From assembly GCF_029836165.1 (NCBI RefSeq), contig NZ_JAOEBG010000010.1, positions 62,001-126,000 on the forward strand: a stretch of DNA of 64,000 bases, in the 5' to 3' direction. Shown here piece after piece: positions 43,971 to 52,869 of this stretch; positions within the stretch are counted from its first letter, which is position 1; each line of letters opens with the position of its first letter. Source of the DNA: Pseudomonas sp. GD04091. Its GTDB lineage: Bacteria; Pseudomonadota; Gammaproteobacteria; Pseudomonadales; Pseudomonadaceae. The position numbers were made by a program, and so were the translations under genes. The notes under the pieces are model-generated. The model was not told where the DNA came from. It saw nothing but the letters and a program-made list of their open reading frames with translations, and did not search any database.

Positions 43971-44423
43971 CTAGGACTCCCAGCGCCCTGCCGCATCCTG
44001 GTCGCTCTGCCTCCCCTCGACCCAGCGCGGTCCATCCTGGGTGTTCTCCTTCTTCCAGAACGGCGCCCGGGTCTTCAGGTAATCCATGATGAAGTTGCAG
44101 GCATCGAACGCCGCCTGCCGGTGCGCGCTGGCCACGCCGACGAAGACGATCGGCTCGCCCGGCTCCAGGGCGCCGATGCGGTGCAGCACCTCGACCTTGA
44201 GCAACGGCCAGCGCTGCTCGGCCTCGACCACGATCTTGGCCAGGGCCTTCTCGGTCATGCCTGGATAATGTTCGAGGAACATCCCCGCCACATCCAGGCC
44301 ATCATTGAAGTCCCGCACATAGCCGACGAAACCGACCACCGCCCCCACGCCAACGTTGGCGGCGTGCATGGCATTGACCTCGAAGCCTGGATCGAATGCC
44401 GCTTCCTGTACGCGTACGGCCAT
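43971..44423 (-). CDS. moaE: MoaE, molybdopterin synthase catalytic subunit
   Basis: The large subunit of molybdopterin synthase converts precursor Z (cPMP) to molybdopterin with sulfur from MoaD. The 150-residue protein shows GAVVGFVGYVRDFNDG, LEHYPGMTEKAL and the C-terminal lysine motif APFWKKE. I start at the ATG at 44423 (MAVRVQEAAF); the preceding in-frame TTG is less likely. It begins two bases after moaD, so moaCDE form an operon. Confidence 0.95.
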   Translation of the reverse strand: MAVRVQEAAFDPGFEVNAMHAANVGVGAVVGFVGYVRDFNDGLDVAGMFLEHYPGMTEKALAKIVVEAEQRWPLLKVEVLHRIGALEPGEPIVFVGVASAHRQAAFDACNFIMDYLKTRAPFWKKENTQDGPRWVEGRQSDQDAAGRWES

Positions 44424-44425
44424 GT

Positions 44426-44671
44426 TCAACCTCCGGTCACGGGTGGGAAGAAGGCAATCTCATCGCCCTCCTCCAGCGGTTCATCGAGCCTGCACAGCTC
44501 TTCGTTGCGCGCGCACATCAGGTTCTGTTCGGCCAGCACCGAGTACGCTCCGCCCTTGGCCACCAAGGCCTGGCGCACGTCGTCGAGCTTGGCGAAATCG
44601 CCGTCGAGGCGCTCGCTGTCGAACCCCAGCCGTTCGCGATAACGAGCGAAGTACATGACCTTGACCTTCAT
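44426..44671 (-). CDS. moaD: MoaD, molybdopterin synthase sulfur-carrier subunit
   Basis: An 81-residue ubiquitin-fold sulfur carrier whose C-terminal Gly-Gly (FFPPVTGG) is thiocarboxylated by MoeB. The N terminus is KVKVMYFARYRERLG, and the EEGDEIAFFPPVTGG end is diagnostic. The ATG at 44671 overlaps the moaC stop. The remainder of the longer ORF upstream is in the moaC coding region and discarded. Confidence 0.95.
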   Translation of the reverse strand: MKVKVMYFARYRERLGFDSERLDGDFAKLDDVRQALVAKGGAYSVLAEQNLMCARNEELCRLDEPLEEGDEIAFFPPVTGG

Positions 44672-45141
44672 CACGCCTCCGCCTTGTAGTGGCCGCTCTT
44701 GCCGCCGGTTTTTTCCAGCAGGCGCACCTGCTCGATGACCATGCCCTTGTCCACTGCCTTGCACATGTCGTAGATCGTCAGCGCGGCCACGCTGGCGGCA
44801 GTCAGCGCTTCCATCTCGACGCCGGTCTGTCCGGCCAGCTTGCAGCGGGCGACGATATGCACCACGTCCTCGCCCTCGGCGGCCAGCTCGACCTTGACGC
44901 CGGTGAGCATCAACGGGTGGCACAACGGGATCAGGTCGCTGGTCTTCTTCGCCGCCTGGATGCCGGCGATACGGGCCACGGCGAACACGTCGCCCTTGGG
45001 ATGCTGGCCATCGACGATCATGCGCAGGGTGTCCGGCAACATGCGCACCCGCGCTTCGGCGATCGCCTCACGCGCAGTCACGGCCTTTTCAGTGACGTCG
45101 ACCATGTTGGCGCGCCCCTGGGAATCAAGATGAGTCAGCAC
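44671..45141 (-). CDS. moaC: MoaC, cyclic pyranopterin monophosphate synthase
   Basis: MoaC completes cPMP formation after MoaA in molybdenum-cofactor synthesis. The 156-residue protein begins with [21 protein letters not shown] and contains the [17 protein letters not shown] and [23 protein letters not shown] signatures. The start is a GTG at 45141, preceded by AGGAG; an upstream extension would run into REP sequence. First gene of moaCDE; no moaA or moaB is nearby. Confidence 0.94.
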   Translation of the reverse strand: MLTHLDSQGRANMVDVTEKAVTAREAIAEARVRMLPDTLRMIVDGQHPKGDVFAVARIAGIQAAKKTSDLIPLCHPLMLTGVKVELAAEGEDVVHIVARCKLAGQTGVEMEALTAASVAALTIYDMCKAVDKGMVIEQVRLLEKTGGKSGHYKAEA

Positions 45142-45230
45142 TGCTCTGCTCCTGGGAAGGGAATGCAGAGTGTAAACCTGCAGGTCAGCTTTGAGCAGCG
45201 GAAAGTATCTGCCAGACGTACACGGACAAA

Positions 45231-45347
45231 TGTGGGAGCGGCCTTGCGTCGCGAAAGGGCCGCAAAGCGGCCCCAGAATTTCTGCTGTGATGCTTAGATT
45301 GCCGGGGCTGCTTCGCAGCCCTTTCGCGACGCAAGGCCGCTCCCACA
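45231..45347. repeat. REP composite 8
   Basis: Outer arms TGTGGGAGCGGCCTTGCGTCGCG and complement (ending 45347), inner arms GAAAGGGC / GCCCTTTC. It lies between phoH and moaC, which run in the same direction. Same class as 34670 and 37034. Confidence 0.87.
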
Positions 45348-45363
45348 AGACCCGGCGCAGGGT

Positions 45364-46758
45364 TTACAGATGCGACTCGGCGTACTCGGCCAGCACCGAG
45401 CGCGGCACGCCCTGCAGGGTGATGTGAACGCCGTGGGGGAAGTCCTTGAAGCGTTCGGTCAGGTAGGTCAGCCCGGAGCTGGTGGCCGACAGGTAGGGCG
45501 TGTCGATCTGCGCCAGGTTGCCCAGGCAGACCACCTTGGACCCGTTCCCCGCGCGGGTGATGATGGTCTTGATCTGGTGCGGCGTAAGGTTCTGGCACTC
45601 GTCGATGAGGATCAGGCTCTGCTGGAAGCTGCGACCCCGGATGTAGTTCAGCGACTTGAACTGCAACGGCACCCGCTCGAGGATGTACTCGACACTGCCG
45701 TGGGTGCTCTCGTCGTCCATGTGCAGCGCTTCGAGGTTGTCGGTGATGGCGCCCAGCCAGGGCTCCATCTTCTCCGCCTCGGTGCCCGGCAGGAAGCCGA
45801 TCTCCTGGTCCAGCCCCTGCACGCTGCGGGTGGCGATGATGCGTCGGTAGCGCTTGCTGACCATGGTCTGCTCGATGGCCGCGGCCAATGCCAGGATGGT
45901 CTTGCCGGAACCGGCGGCGCCGGTGAGGTTGACCAGGTGGATATCCGGGTCGAGCAGGGCGAACAGCGCCAGGCTCTGGTGGATGTCCCGTGGCTTGAGC
46001 CCCCACGCTTCCTGGTGCAGCAGCGGCTCCTGGTGCAGGTCGAGCAGTAGCAGCTCGTCGTTGCGGATACCCTTGATCCAGCCGACGAAGCCCTGCTCGT
46101 CGATGATGAACTCGTTGACGTGCACCGCCGGCAGGTTGTCGGTCAACTGCACCCGGTGCCAGGTGCGGCCACGCTCCTGACGGGTGTCGACCTTGCTCAC
46201 GCGGTCCCAGAACGAGCCGCTGACCGAATGGTAGCCCTTGGACAGCAAGGACACGTCGTCGACCAGCTGGTCGGTGCTGTAGTCCTCGGCGGCGATACCA
46301 CAGGCGCGCGCCTTCAGGCGCATGTTGATGTCTTTGGTGACCAGCACCACGTCCAGGTCCGGGCGCTTGGCACGCAGGTCCAGCAACTGGTTGATGATGA
46401 TGTTGTCGGCGAGGTTTTCGGGCAGCACGCGATTGGGCTCGTTGCGCGTGCTCATGAGGATGGACAGGAAGCCCTTGGGCCCGCTCTTGCCGCGCTGGAT
46501 CGGTACGCCCTGCTCGACATCGCTGGGCGAGGCGTCGCCGAGGGTCTGGTCGATCAGGCGGATGGCCTGGCGACATTCGGCGGCGATGGTGTGTTTACCG
46601 GTCTTGAGCTTGTCGAGTTCCTCCAGCACCGTCATCGGTATGGCGACGTGGTGCTCCTCGAAGTTGAGCAGGGCGTTGGGATCGTGAATCAGGACGTTGG
46701 TATCGAGCACATACAGGATTGGCTGGTTGGAGGAAGGGTTGCGTCCTTGGTCATCCAT
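45364..46758 (-). CDS. PIN-PhoH fusion protein (PhoH2-type RNA helicase/nuclease)
   Basis: A 464-residue protein joining an N-terminal PIN ribonuclease domain (about 15-150; ILYVLDTNVLIHDPNALL holds the first catalytic Asp) to a C-terminal PhoH ATPase (about 235-460; Walker A GAAGSGKT, Walker B LILIDECQNL). Such PhoH2 proteins couple RNA unwinding to cleavage. The pho link of the name is historical. An unusually long upstream region holds inverted repeats and an upstream ORF that overlaps the start codon. Confidence 0.9.
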   Translation of the reverse strand: MDDQGRNPSSNQPILYVLDTNVLIHDPNALLNFEEHHVAIPMTVLEELDKLKTGKHTIAAECRQAIRLIDQTLGDASPSDVEQGVPIQRGKSGPKGFLSILMSTRNEPNRVLPENLADNIIINQLLDLRAKRPDLDVVLVTKDINMRLKARACGIAAEDYSTDQLVDDVSLLSKGYHSVSGSFWDRVSKVDTRQERGRTWHRVQLTDNLPAVHVNEFIIDEQGFVGWIKGIRNDELLLLDLHQEPLLHQEAWGLKPRDIHQSLALFALLDPDIHLVNLTGAAGSGKTILALAAAIEQTMVSKRYRRIIATRSVQGLDQEIGFLPGTEAEKMEPWLGAITDNLEALHMDDESTHGSVEYILERVPLQFKSLNYIRGRSFQQSLILIDECQNLTPHQIKTIITRAGNGSKVVCLGNLAQIDTPYLSATSSGLTYLTERFKDFPHGVHITLQGVPRSVLAEYAESHL

Positions 46759-47116
46759 ACTCGGTCACCTTATGTGAAAGCCACACGGCGCATACGGCTG
46801 CGCCGCAAAGTGACTGCCGTTCTCCCCGTATCCGCGTCGTTACGGGCGGGGAGCTCACCTGGCAAGGGGCGTGGATGACGCCACCTGTGCTGCAGGGTTC
46901 GGCTGTCTGACTCCTTGATACAGCAAAAACCATGACCGAAAAAAGACTTTTTACGCTCTGGTGAAGTTTATTTTTCGGATTGACGAACAGGGCTTGGCGC
47001 GGGGGGCTGAGGGGACTACGCTCAGGGATCAGGTGGCTGTGGTCAGGGCTGAAGATATGGCCATCAGGCGTGCGCCGATGGATTTCAGGATCGCGCACCT
47101 CCCCGTCCTCACAAGG
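46759..47116 (-). other. Long phoH upstream region with inverted repeats and an overlapping small ORF
   Basis: 358 bases between phoH and the deacetylase-like gene. Close to phoH are two inverted repeats: GGCGCA/TGCGCC (46787-46804) and CTCCCCG/CGGGGAG (46822-46853). An open frame of up to 115 codons (46751-47098, minus strand) runs through them and stops five bases inside phoH. It could encode a coupled leader peptide, or the region may be a structured RNA leader. Confidence 0.4.
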
Positions 47117-48256
47117 TCAAGAACCAGACCTACTCCCGGCCCCATACCCCCGACAATCCTCCCAGCCGATCCCGCTCTGCGCCGTATGCTGCAACAGCCA
47201 CTCCAGCGCCGGCTGCGCCTTGGGCAGGCTGTCGCGGAACTGGATCACGCCCTTGCGCCAGACCAGCATCAAGGTCAGCACCCGCTGCGCCGACGCCTCG
47301 GCGGTCAACGGCCCATCGTCCTGGGCATCGATATCCCACAGCGAGACGCGCAACTGCTGGCTGGCAATGAACGCCTCGCCATCACTGCGACGCTGCCCAT
47401 AAGGCGGCCGGAACAACGGCACGTACTGCTCCGGCAGGTCGGCCTGAACCCGCGCCTGGCTGCGCCGCAGCGACTCCTGCCAGCCCTGCCACTGCGCGTG
47501 GGAACGGTATTCCCAGCCCTGGATCCCGACGCACTGCCCGGCATACAACTCGGCCACAGGCCCCGCGTCGCGGCGCTGCTGCAGGCGATTGCCAAGCACG
47601 AAGAAGATCCCGTCGAGCTTCTGCCGGCGCAGATAGTCGGTCATCGCCTCGGTGCCGCCGCCCTGCGGCGCCGGCCCGCCAACGAAGGTCAGCAGGAACA
47701 TCCGGTCATTGAGTTCGTCGCCATTGCGCTCACGGCTGGAGAGTTTCTCCACCTCGCTGGTGGTCTGCGGGAACAGCGCAGCCTTGCGCAACTGTTCATC
47801 CAGATAACGGGTGTGGAACTGATGGCTTGGCTCGACCCACTCTGCATAGAACGTGCCGACATCGGAGGCGAACGTGGCGGATTGCGTACGCAAGTCAGCC
47901 ATGGACTCGACCGGATAGCAGAACGACGCGTCCTGCTCGCAACTCAGCTGCGCCTGTTGATAACTGGTCCACAGACGCTGCCACATGCGCGCGCGCACGG
48001 CGCGAACCACCGGCAGGTTGACCTGACGCAACCCGAGCCGCTTGGTCAGCGCCTGTTCGTCGAGCATCTCGCTTTCGTGCAGCACCCGGGCGAACGAAAG
48101 AATCTCGGCACGCGACGCCACATCGAACAGCGCCGGACTGTCCAGCGATTCCGGCCACAGCTGGCGATCGAGGCTGACGAAATCCGCCGGGGCAGCCTGC
48201 ACGCCCAGGCTCAGCAGGCCGGCGAACAGGGCAAAGGCGATACGCACGATGAGCAT
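47117..48256 (-). CDS. Polysaccharide deacetylase-like protein with degenerate NodB motifs
   Basis: A secreted protein of about 379 residues: Sec signal (about 1-22, AFALFAGLLSLGVQA), an N-terminal helical region (25-180), then a NodB-type domain (185-end). Motif 1, normally TFDDGP, reads TFVGGP (190-195), so both aspartates are lost. Motif 2, normally HT.SHP-like, reads EYRSHAQW and keeps one His. RPPYG (283-287) and WDIDAQDD (307-314) persist. Loss of the general-base Asp and the metal Asp suggests a binding or pseudo-enzyme role. The start is uncertain: ATG 48256 has its purine-rich site too close, and GTG 48247 or ATG 48271 are alternatives. Confidence 0.8.
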   Translation of the reverse strand: MLIVRIAFALFAGLLSLGVQAAPADFVSLDRQLWPESLDSPALFDVASRAEILSFARVLHESEMLDEQALTKRLGLRQVNLPVVRAVRARMWQRLWTSYQQAQLSCEQDASFCYPVESMADLRTQSATFASDVGTFYAEWVEPSHQFHTRYLDEQLRKAALFPQTTSEVEKLSSRERNGDELNDRMFLLTFVGGPAPQGGGTEAMTDYLRRQKLDGIFFVLGNRLQQRRDAGPVAELYAGQCVGIQGWEYRSHAQWQGWQESLRRSQARVQADLPEQYVPLFRPPYGQRRSDGEAFIASQQLRVSLWDIDAQDDGPLTAEASAQRVLTLMLVWRKGVIQFRDSLPKAQPALEWLLQHTAQSGIGWEDCRGYGAGSRSGS

Positions 48257-48383
48257 TCTCCTTGAAGGCATGGCGCGCACTATAACGCGAGCCTCGGCGA
48301 TGTTCCGTGACTATCGTCGCCATAGTTTGGCGTAGCCGTCCCGGCCCCGTAGAATCCGCCCGACGATTACAGGAGCCGACCCG

Positions 48384-49163
48384 ATGCTGACGGTGATTTC
48401 CCCCGCCAAGACCCTCGACTACGACACCCCGCCGGTGACCCAGCGCCACACCCTGCCCCAGTACCTGGACGACTCCCAGGCACTGATCCTGCAGCTGCGC
48501 GAGCTGTCGCCGGCGCAGATCGCCGAACTGATGCACCTTTCCGACAAGCTCGCCAGCCTCAACGCCGCGCGCTTCGGCAGCTGGACACCCGATTTCACCC
48601 CGGCCAACGCCAAGCAGGCGCTGCTGGCGTTCAAGGGCGATGTGTACACCGGCCTCGACGCCGAAAGCCTGGGCGAAGACGACTTCACCTACGCCCAGGA
48701 GCACCTGCGCATGCTCTCCGGCCTGTACGGCCTGCTGCGCCCGCTGGACCTGATGCAACCCTACCGCCTGGAAATGGGCACCAAGCTGGCCAACGCCCGC
48801 GGCAAGGATCTCTACGCCTTCTGGGGCACGCGTATCAGCGAATGGTTGAACCAGGCCCTGGCCGACCAGGGTGACGACGTGCTGCTGAACCTGGCCAGCA
48901 ACGAGTATTTCAGCGCGGTGAAGAAGAGCGCCCTGAAGGCACGGGTGATCGACGTCGACTTCAAGGACCTGAAGAACGGCCAGTACAAGATCATCAGCTT
49001 CTATGCCAAGAAGGCCCGCGGAATGATGAGCCGCTTCGTGATCCAGGAGCGGATCGACGACCCGGAGCAACTCAAGCGCTTCGACGTGCAGGGTTACTAC
49101 TACAGCGCCGAGCAGTCCAAGCCGGACCATCTGGTGTTCCTGCGCGATCACGCCGAAGGCTGA
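48384..49163 (+). CDS. yaaA: YaaA, peroxide-stress resistance protein (DUF328)
   Basis: A 259-residue cytoplasmic protein of the YaaA/UPF0246 family, which in E. coli limits free iron and DNA damage during hydrogen peroxide stress. It begins [17 protein letters not shown] and contains [14 protein letters not shown], the [21 protein letters not shown] signature and [17 protein letters not shown]. Normal length. An AGGAG site is near the start at 48384. It diverges from the deacetylase-like gene and is followed by a REP palindrome and the algD control region. Confidence 0.93.
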   Translation: MLTVISPAKTLDYDTPPVTQRHTLPQYLDDSQALILQLRELSPAQIAELMHLSDKLASLNAARFGSWTPDFTPANAKQALLAFKGDVYTGLDAESLGEDDFTYAQEHLRMLSGLYGLLRPLDLMQPYRLEMGTKLANARGKDLYAFWGTRISEWLNQALADQGDDVLLNLASNEYFSAVKKSALKARVIDVDFKDLKNGQYKIISFYAKKARGMMSRFVIQERIDDPEQLKRFDVQGYYYSAEQSKPDHLVFLRDHAEG

Positions 49164-49171
49164 TCCCTCCC

Positions 49172-49225
49172 ATCGCGGGGCAAGCCCGCTCCCACGCACG
49201 CGTGGGAGTGGGCTTGCCCCGCGAT
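49172..49225. repeat. REP palindrome 9
   Basis: A nearly perfect 26-base inverted repeat (49172-49197 and 49200-49225) just after yaaA. It separates yaaA from the algD regulatory region and could end the yaaA transcript. Confidence 0.88.
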
Positions 49226-49323
49226 CATTTCTACGCCCCTCAGCAAGGCACGGTGCTCAAAACAGCCAATTTTGCGACGCCAATAAACCGTCTAGCCATG
49301 CCTTATCGCAAAACGCCATAAGA

Positions 49324-49332
49324 CCGTTCGTA
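49324..49332 (+). promoter_or_regulatory. AlgR-like box
   Basis: CCGTTCGTA matches eight of nine positions of the known AlgR recognition sequence CCGTTCGTC. It lies about 170 bases upstream of the AlgU-type promoter, a distance compatible with the far-upstream AlgR sites at algD in P. aeruginosa. Confidence 0.5.
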
Positions 49333-49498
49333 GTTTTTTGACGAATTTTGAAAAAAATTTTCGCATGCTGGCATATAACCATCCCGTCTCGTTTTCACCC
49401 TTTATATACGGGCGCGAAACTCCCCCGTGCCATCAGATTGAAAGTATTTCTCGCTGAAAAAATATTTAGAAATCTTTCATTCCGGCGAAACCCATCTC

Positions 49499-49527
49499 GG
49501 AACTTCTCCCCGGCCCTATCGCTCATA
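49499..49527 (+). promoter_or_regulatory. AlgU (sigma22, RpoE-type) promoter of the alginate operon
   Basis: GGAACTT (49499-49505), a 17-base spacer and TCATA (49523-49527). GAACTT is the AlgU -35 signature and the P. aeruginosa algD promoter also begins GGAACTT. The -10 is a looser match to TCTGA. Predicted start near 49534. Confidence 0.65.
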
Positions 49528-49965
49528 GCACCCGTAACGAGTTTCAAGCGCCTGCCGTGAGAAATGACTTACAGATGACAGCCGAGTGGTATCCATCACC
49601 GGAACCCACAAGTCAGGCAGTGCAACGGCAACCACCGAAAGCCCTGCCCACGAAGGAGAGACGCGCCCCTTACGAATCGTCCTAGTGGTTGATTTCAAAA
49701 GGTTTTTCCAATTGAAAAAACAAGCACAGCAATTCGCGAAGTGCGAGTTGCAATAAAGACGGCTGCATTTCAGGGCACGCCTTATTAATACTGGCCTTTG
49801 ACTGCCAACTTTGAGTGCATAACTTTTTGCGCTCCGGATTTATTCATGCCCGCGTTCGGTGAAGTGTCAATTCGCCATGGATCCGTGCGCCCAGAAACTG
49901 CTGGTTAATCAACCCGGTCGGCTCTCCCGGAAGGGCTGGCGTGATAAACACACGAGGTGAATGCG

Positions 49966-51282
49966 ATGCGTATCAGCATCTTTGGTTTGGGTTATGTGGG
50001 TGCAGTCTGCGCAGGTTGCCTGTCGGCACGAGGCCATGAGGTGATTGGTGTGGACGTGTCCAGCACCAAGATCGACCTGATCAACAAGGGCAAGTCGCCC
50101 ATCGTCGAGCCAGGCCTGGAAGCGCTGCTGCAACAAGGCATCGCCGATGGCCGCCTGCGTGGCACCACCGACTTCGCCGAAGCCATCCGCGCCAGCGACG
50201 TGTCGATGATCTGCGTCGGCACGCCAAGCAAGAAGAACGGCGACCTGGGCCTGGAATACATCGAGTCGGTGTGCCGCGAGATCGGCTACGTGCTGCGCGA
50301 CAAGAGCAGCCGTCACACCGTCGTGGTACGCAGCACCGTGCTGCCGGGCACCGTCAAGAACGTGGTGATCCCGATCCTCGAGGACTGCTCGGGCAAGAAG
50401 GCCGGCGTCGACTTCGGCGTGGCGGTCAACCCTGAGTTCCTGCGCGAAAGCACCGCGATCAAGGACTACGACCAGCCACCGATGACCGTCATCGGCGAAC
50501 TCGACAGCGCCAGCGGCGACGTGCTGCAGGCCCTGTACGAGGAACTGGACGCGCCGATCATCCGCAAGCCGGTCGAGGTGGCCGAGATGATCAAGTACAC
50601 CTGCAACGTCTGGCACGCGACCAAGGTGACCTTCGCCAACGAGATCGGCAACATCGCCAAGGCAGTGGGCGTCGATGGCCGCGAGGTGATGGACGTGGTC
50701 TGCCAGGACAAGGCGCTGAACCTGTCTCAGTACTACATGCGTCCGGGCTTCGCCTTCGGCGGCTCGTGCCTGCCCAAGGACGTGCGCGCCCTCACCTACC
50801 GCGCCGCCAGCCTCGACGTGCGCGCTCCGCTGCTCGATTCGCTGATGCGCAGCAACGAGTCGCAGGTGCAGAACGCCTTCGACATCATCGAAAGCCACGA
50901 CAAGCGCAAGGTCGCCCTGCTCGGCCTGAGCTTCAAGGCCGGCACCGACGACCTGCGCGAAAGCCCGCTGGTGGAACTGGCCGAGCGTCTGATCGGCAAG
51001 GGCTACCAACTGGACATCTATGACCAGAACGTCGAGTACGCCCGTGTCCACGGGGCCAACAAGGACTACATCGAGTCGAAGATCCCCCACGTTTCCTCGC
51101 TGCTCAACGCCAACTTCGAACAGGTGGTGGACAACGCCGAGATCATCGTCCTGGGCAACCGTGACGAGCAGTTCCGCGCCCTGGCCCAACAGGCTCCGGA
51201 AGGCAAGCAGGTGATCGACCTGGTCGGCTTCATGAGCAAGCCGACCTGCGCCAGCAGCCGTACCGAAGGTATCTGCTGGTAA
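49966..51282 (+). CDS. algD: GDP-mannose 6-dehydrogenase
   Basis: The committed enzyme of alginate synthesis oxidises GDP-mannose to GDP-mannuronate with NAD. The 438-residue protein has the Rossmann motif GLGYVG (7-12) and catalytic Cys268 in FGGSCLPKD, the same numbering I know for P. aeruginosa. The ATG at 49966 follows GAGGTG by six bases; an in-frame GTG at 49957 overlaps that ribosome-binding site and is rejected. First gene of the operon; expression should depend on AlgU and AlgR. Confidence 0.97.
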   Translation: MRISIFGLGYVGAVCAGCLSARGHEVIGVDVSSTKIDLINKGKSPIVEPGLEALLQQGIADGRLRGTTDFAEAIRASDVSMICVGTPSKKNGDLGLEYIESVCREIGYVLRDKSSRHTVVVRSTVLPGTVKNVVIPILEDCSGKKAGVDFGVAVNPEFLRESTAIKDYDQPPMTVIGELDSASGDVLQALYEELDAPIIRKPVEVAEMIKYTCNVWHATKVTFANEIGNIAKAVGVDGREVMDVVCQDKALNLSQYYMRPGFAFGGSCLPKDVRALTYRAASLDVRAPLLDSLMRSNESQVQNAFDIIESHDKRKVALLGLSFKAGTDDLRESPLVELAERLIGKGYQLDIYDQNVEYARVHGANKDYIESKIPHVSSLLNANFEQVVDNAEIIVLGNRDEQFRALAQQAPEGKQVIDLVGFMSKPTCASSRTEGICW

Positions 51283-51353
51283 GCCCGGCAGGGCGGCGCG
51301 TCCCTCCCCAGCGCGCCGCCCTGCAACTCCCGAATTCTCGACGGATGCCGAAC

Positions 51354-52835
51354 ATGCAAAGGTTCCAGACAGTGCTGTTGCAGTGCGCCGGCTGGCTGCT
51401 CTACATGAGCCTGCTCATGCTGATCGCCCTGGCCCTGCCCAGCGATATCTTCGATTCGCAGTCGAAGCACTTCATCTTCCTGGTCGGTGCTGTCGGCATC
51501 TGGCGCTACTCCATGGGCGCCACCCATTTCATCCGCGGCATGATCTTCCTGTACCTCGTCTACCCCTACCTGCGCCGCAAGGTGCGCAAGCTGGGCAACG
51601 CAGCCGATCCGTCGCATGTGTACCTGATGGTCACCAGCTTCCGCATCGACGCGCTGACCACCGCGCAGGTCTACAGCTCGGTGATCCGCGAAGCCATCGA
51701 ATGCGGCTTCCCGACCACCGTGGTCTGCTCGCTGGTGGAGAAGTCCGACGAACTGCTGGTGAAGAGCCTGTGGGCCAGGTACAACCCACCGGAACACGTC
51801 ACCCTCGACATCGTGCGCATCGCCGGCACCGGCAAGCGCGACGGCCTGGCCTATGGCTTTCGCGCCATCTCGCGGATGCTGCCGGACGAGAACGCCGTGG
51901 TCGCGGTGATCGACGGCGACACCGTGCTGGCCGAGGGCGTGGTGCGCAAGACCGTGCCCTGGTTCCGCCTTTACCCCAACGTCGGCGGCCTGACCACCAA
52001 CGAGTTCTGCGAAGTGCGCGGCGGCTACATCATGAGCGAGTGGCACAAGCTGCGCTTCGCCCAGCGCCACATCAACATGTGCTCGATGGCCCTGTCCAAG
52101 CGTGTGCTGACCATGACCGGGCGCATGTCGATGTTCCGCGCCAGCGTGGTGACCAACCCCGAGTTCATCGCCGACGTGGAAAGCGACTCGCTGATGCACT
52201 GGCGCCTGGGCCGCTTCAAGTTCCTCACCGGCGATGACAAGTCCAGCTGGTTCAGCCTGATGCGCCTGGGCTACGACACCTTCTACGTGCCGGACGCGGC
52301 GATCAACACGGTCGAGCACCCGCCGGAGAAGAGCTTCGTCAAGGCCAGCCGCAAGCTGATGTACCGCTGGTACGGCAACAACCTGCGGCAGAACTCTCGC
52401 GCCCTGGGCCTGGGCCTCAAGCGCCTGGGGCTGTTCACCAGCATCGTGCTGCTCGACCAGCGCGTGTCGATGTGGACCAGCCTGCTGGGCCTGACCGTGG
52501 CGGTGATCGCCAGCTTCAAGTTCGGCCTGCAGTTCCTGCTGGTGTACCTGCTGTGGATCGGCATCACCCGCCTGATCCTCACCGTGATGCTGCTGTGCTC
52601 GGGCCACAACGTCGGCCCGGCCTACCCGCTGATTCTCTATTACAACCAGATCGTCGGCGCGGTGATGAAGATCTACGTGTTCTTCCGCCTCGACAAGCAG
52701 TCCTGGACCCGCCAGCCCACTGCCCTCAAGCGCGACCTCGCAAGTTTTCAACAATGGTTCAACACCTGGTCCTCGCGGACCATGACCTTCTCGGCCGCGA
52801 GCATCTTCGTCGCCGTGTTGTTCATGGTCGTGTGA
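51354..52835 (+). CDS. alg8: Alg8, mannuronan polymerase (GT2)
   Basis: Inner-membrane glycosyltransferase that polymerises GDP-mannuronate. The 493-residue protein has N-terminal helices, a cytoplasmic GT2 domain (about 85-370) with IDGDT and TGDD acidic motifs, and several C-terminal helices. I prefer the ATG at 51354 (MQRFQTVLL), since CGGA sits about eight bases upstream; the ATG at 51345 would add three residues. Alg8 needs Alg44 and c-di-GMP for activity. Confidence 0.95.
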   Translation: MQRFQTVLLQCAGWLLYMSLLMLIALALPSDIFDSQSKHFIFLVGAVGIWRYSMGATHFIRGMIFLYLVYPYLRRKVRKLGNAADPSHVYLMVTSFRIDALTTAQVYSSVIREAIECGFPTTVVCSLVEKSDELLVKSLWARYNPPEHVTLDIVRIAGTGKRDGLAYGFRAISRMLPDENAVVAVIDGDTVLAEGVVRKTVPWFRLYPNVGGLTTNEFCEVRGGYIMSEWHKLRFAQRHINMCSMALSKRVLTMTGRMSMFRASVVTNPEFIADVESDSLMHWRLGRFKFLTGDDKSSWFSLMRLGYDTFYVPDAAINTVEHPPEKSFVKASRKLMYRWYGNNLRQNSRALGLGLKRLGLFTSIVLLDQRVSMWTSLLGLTVAVIASFKFGLQFLLVYLLWIGITRLILTVMLLCSGHNVGPAYPLILYYNQIVGAVMKIYVFFRLDKQSWTRQPTALKRDLASFQQWFNTWSSRTMTFSAASIFVAVLFMVV

Positions 52836-52869
52836 GCCCCCGGATCGGACAACAGGAACGAATATCGCC

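Larger units (their letters stand above)
49226..49965 (+). other. algD upstream regulatory region and leader
   Basis: 740 bases without a convincing gene, and AT-richer than the window as a whole, especially 49320-49480. It holds an AlgR-like box, an AlgU-type promoter and then a leader of about 430 nt. Long leaders are also known at P. aeruginosa algD. Small open frames here have no ribosome-binding support. The ribosome-binding site of algD is GAGGTG, six bases before its ATG. Confidence 0.6.
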
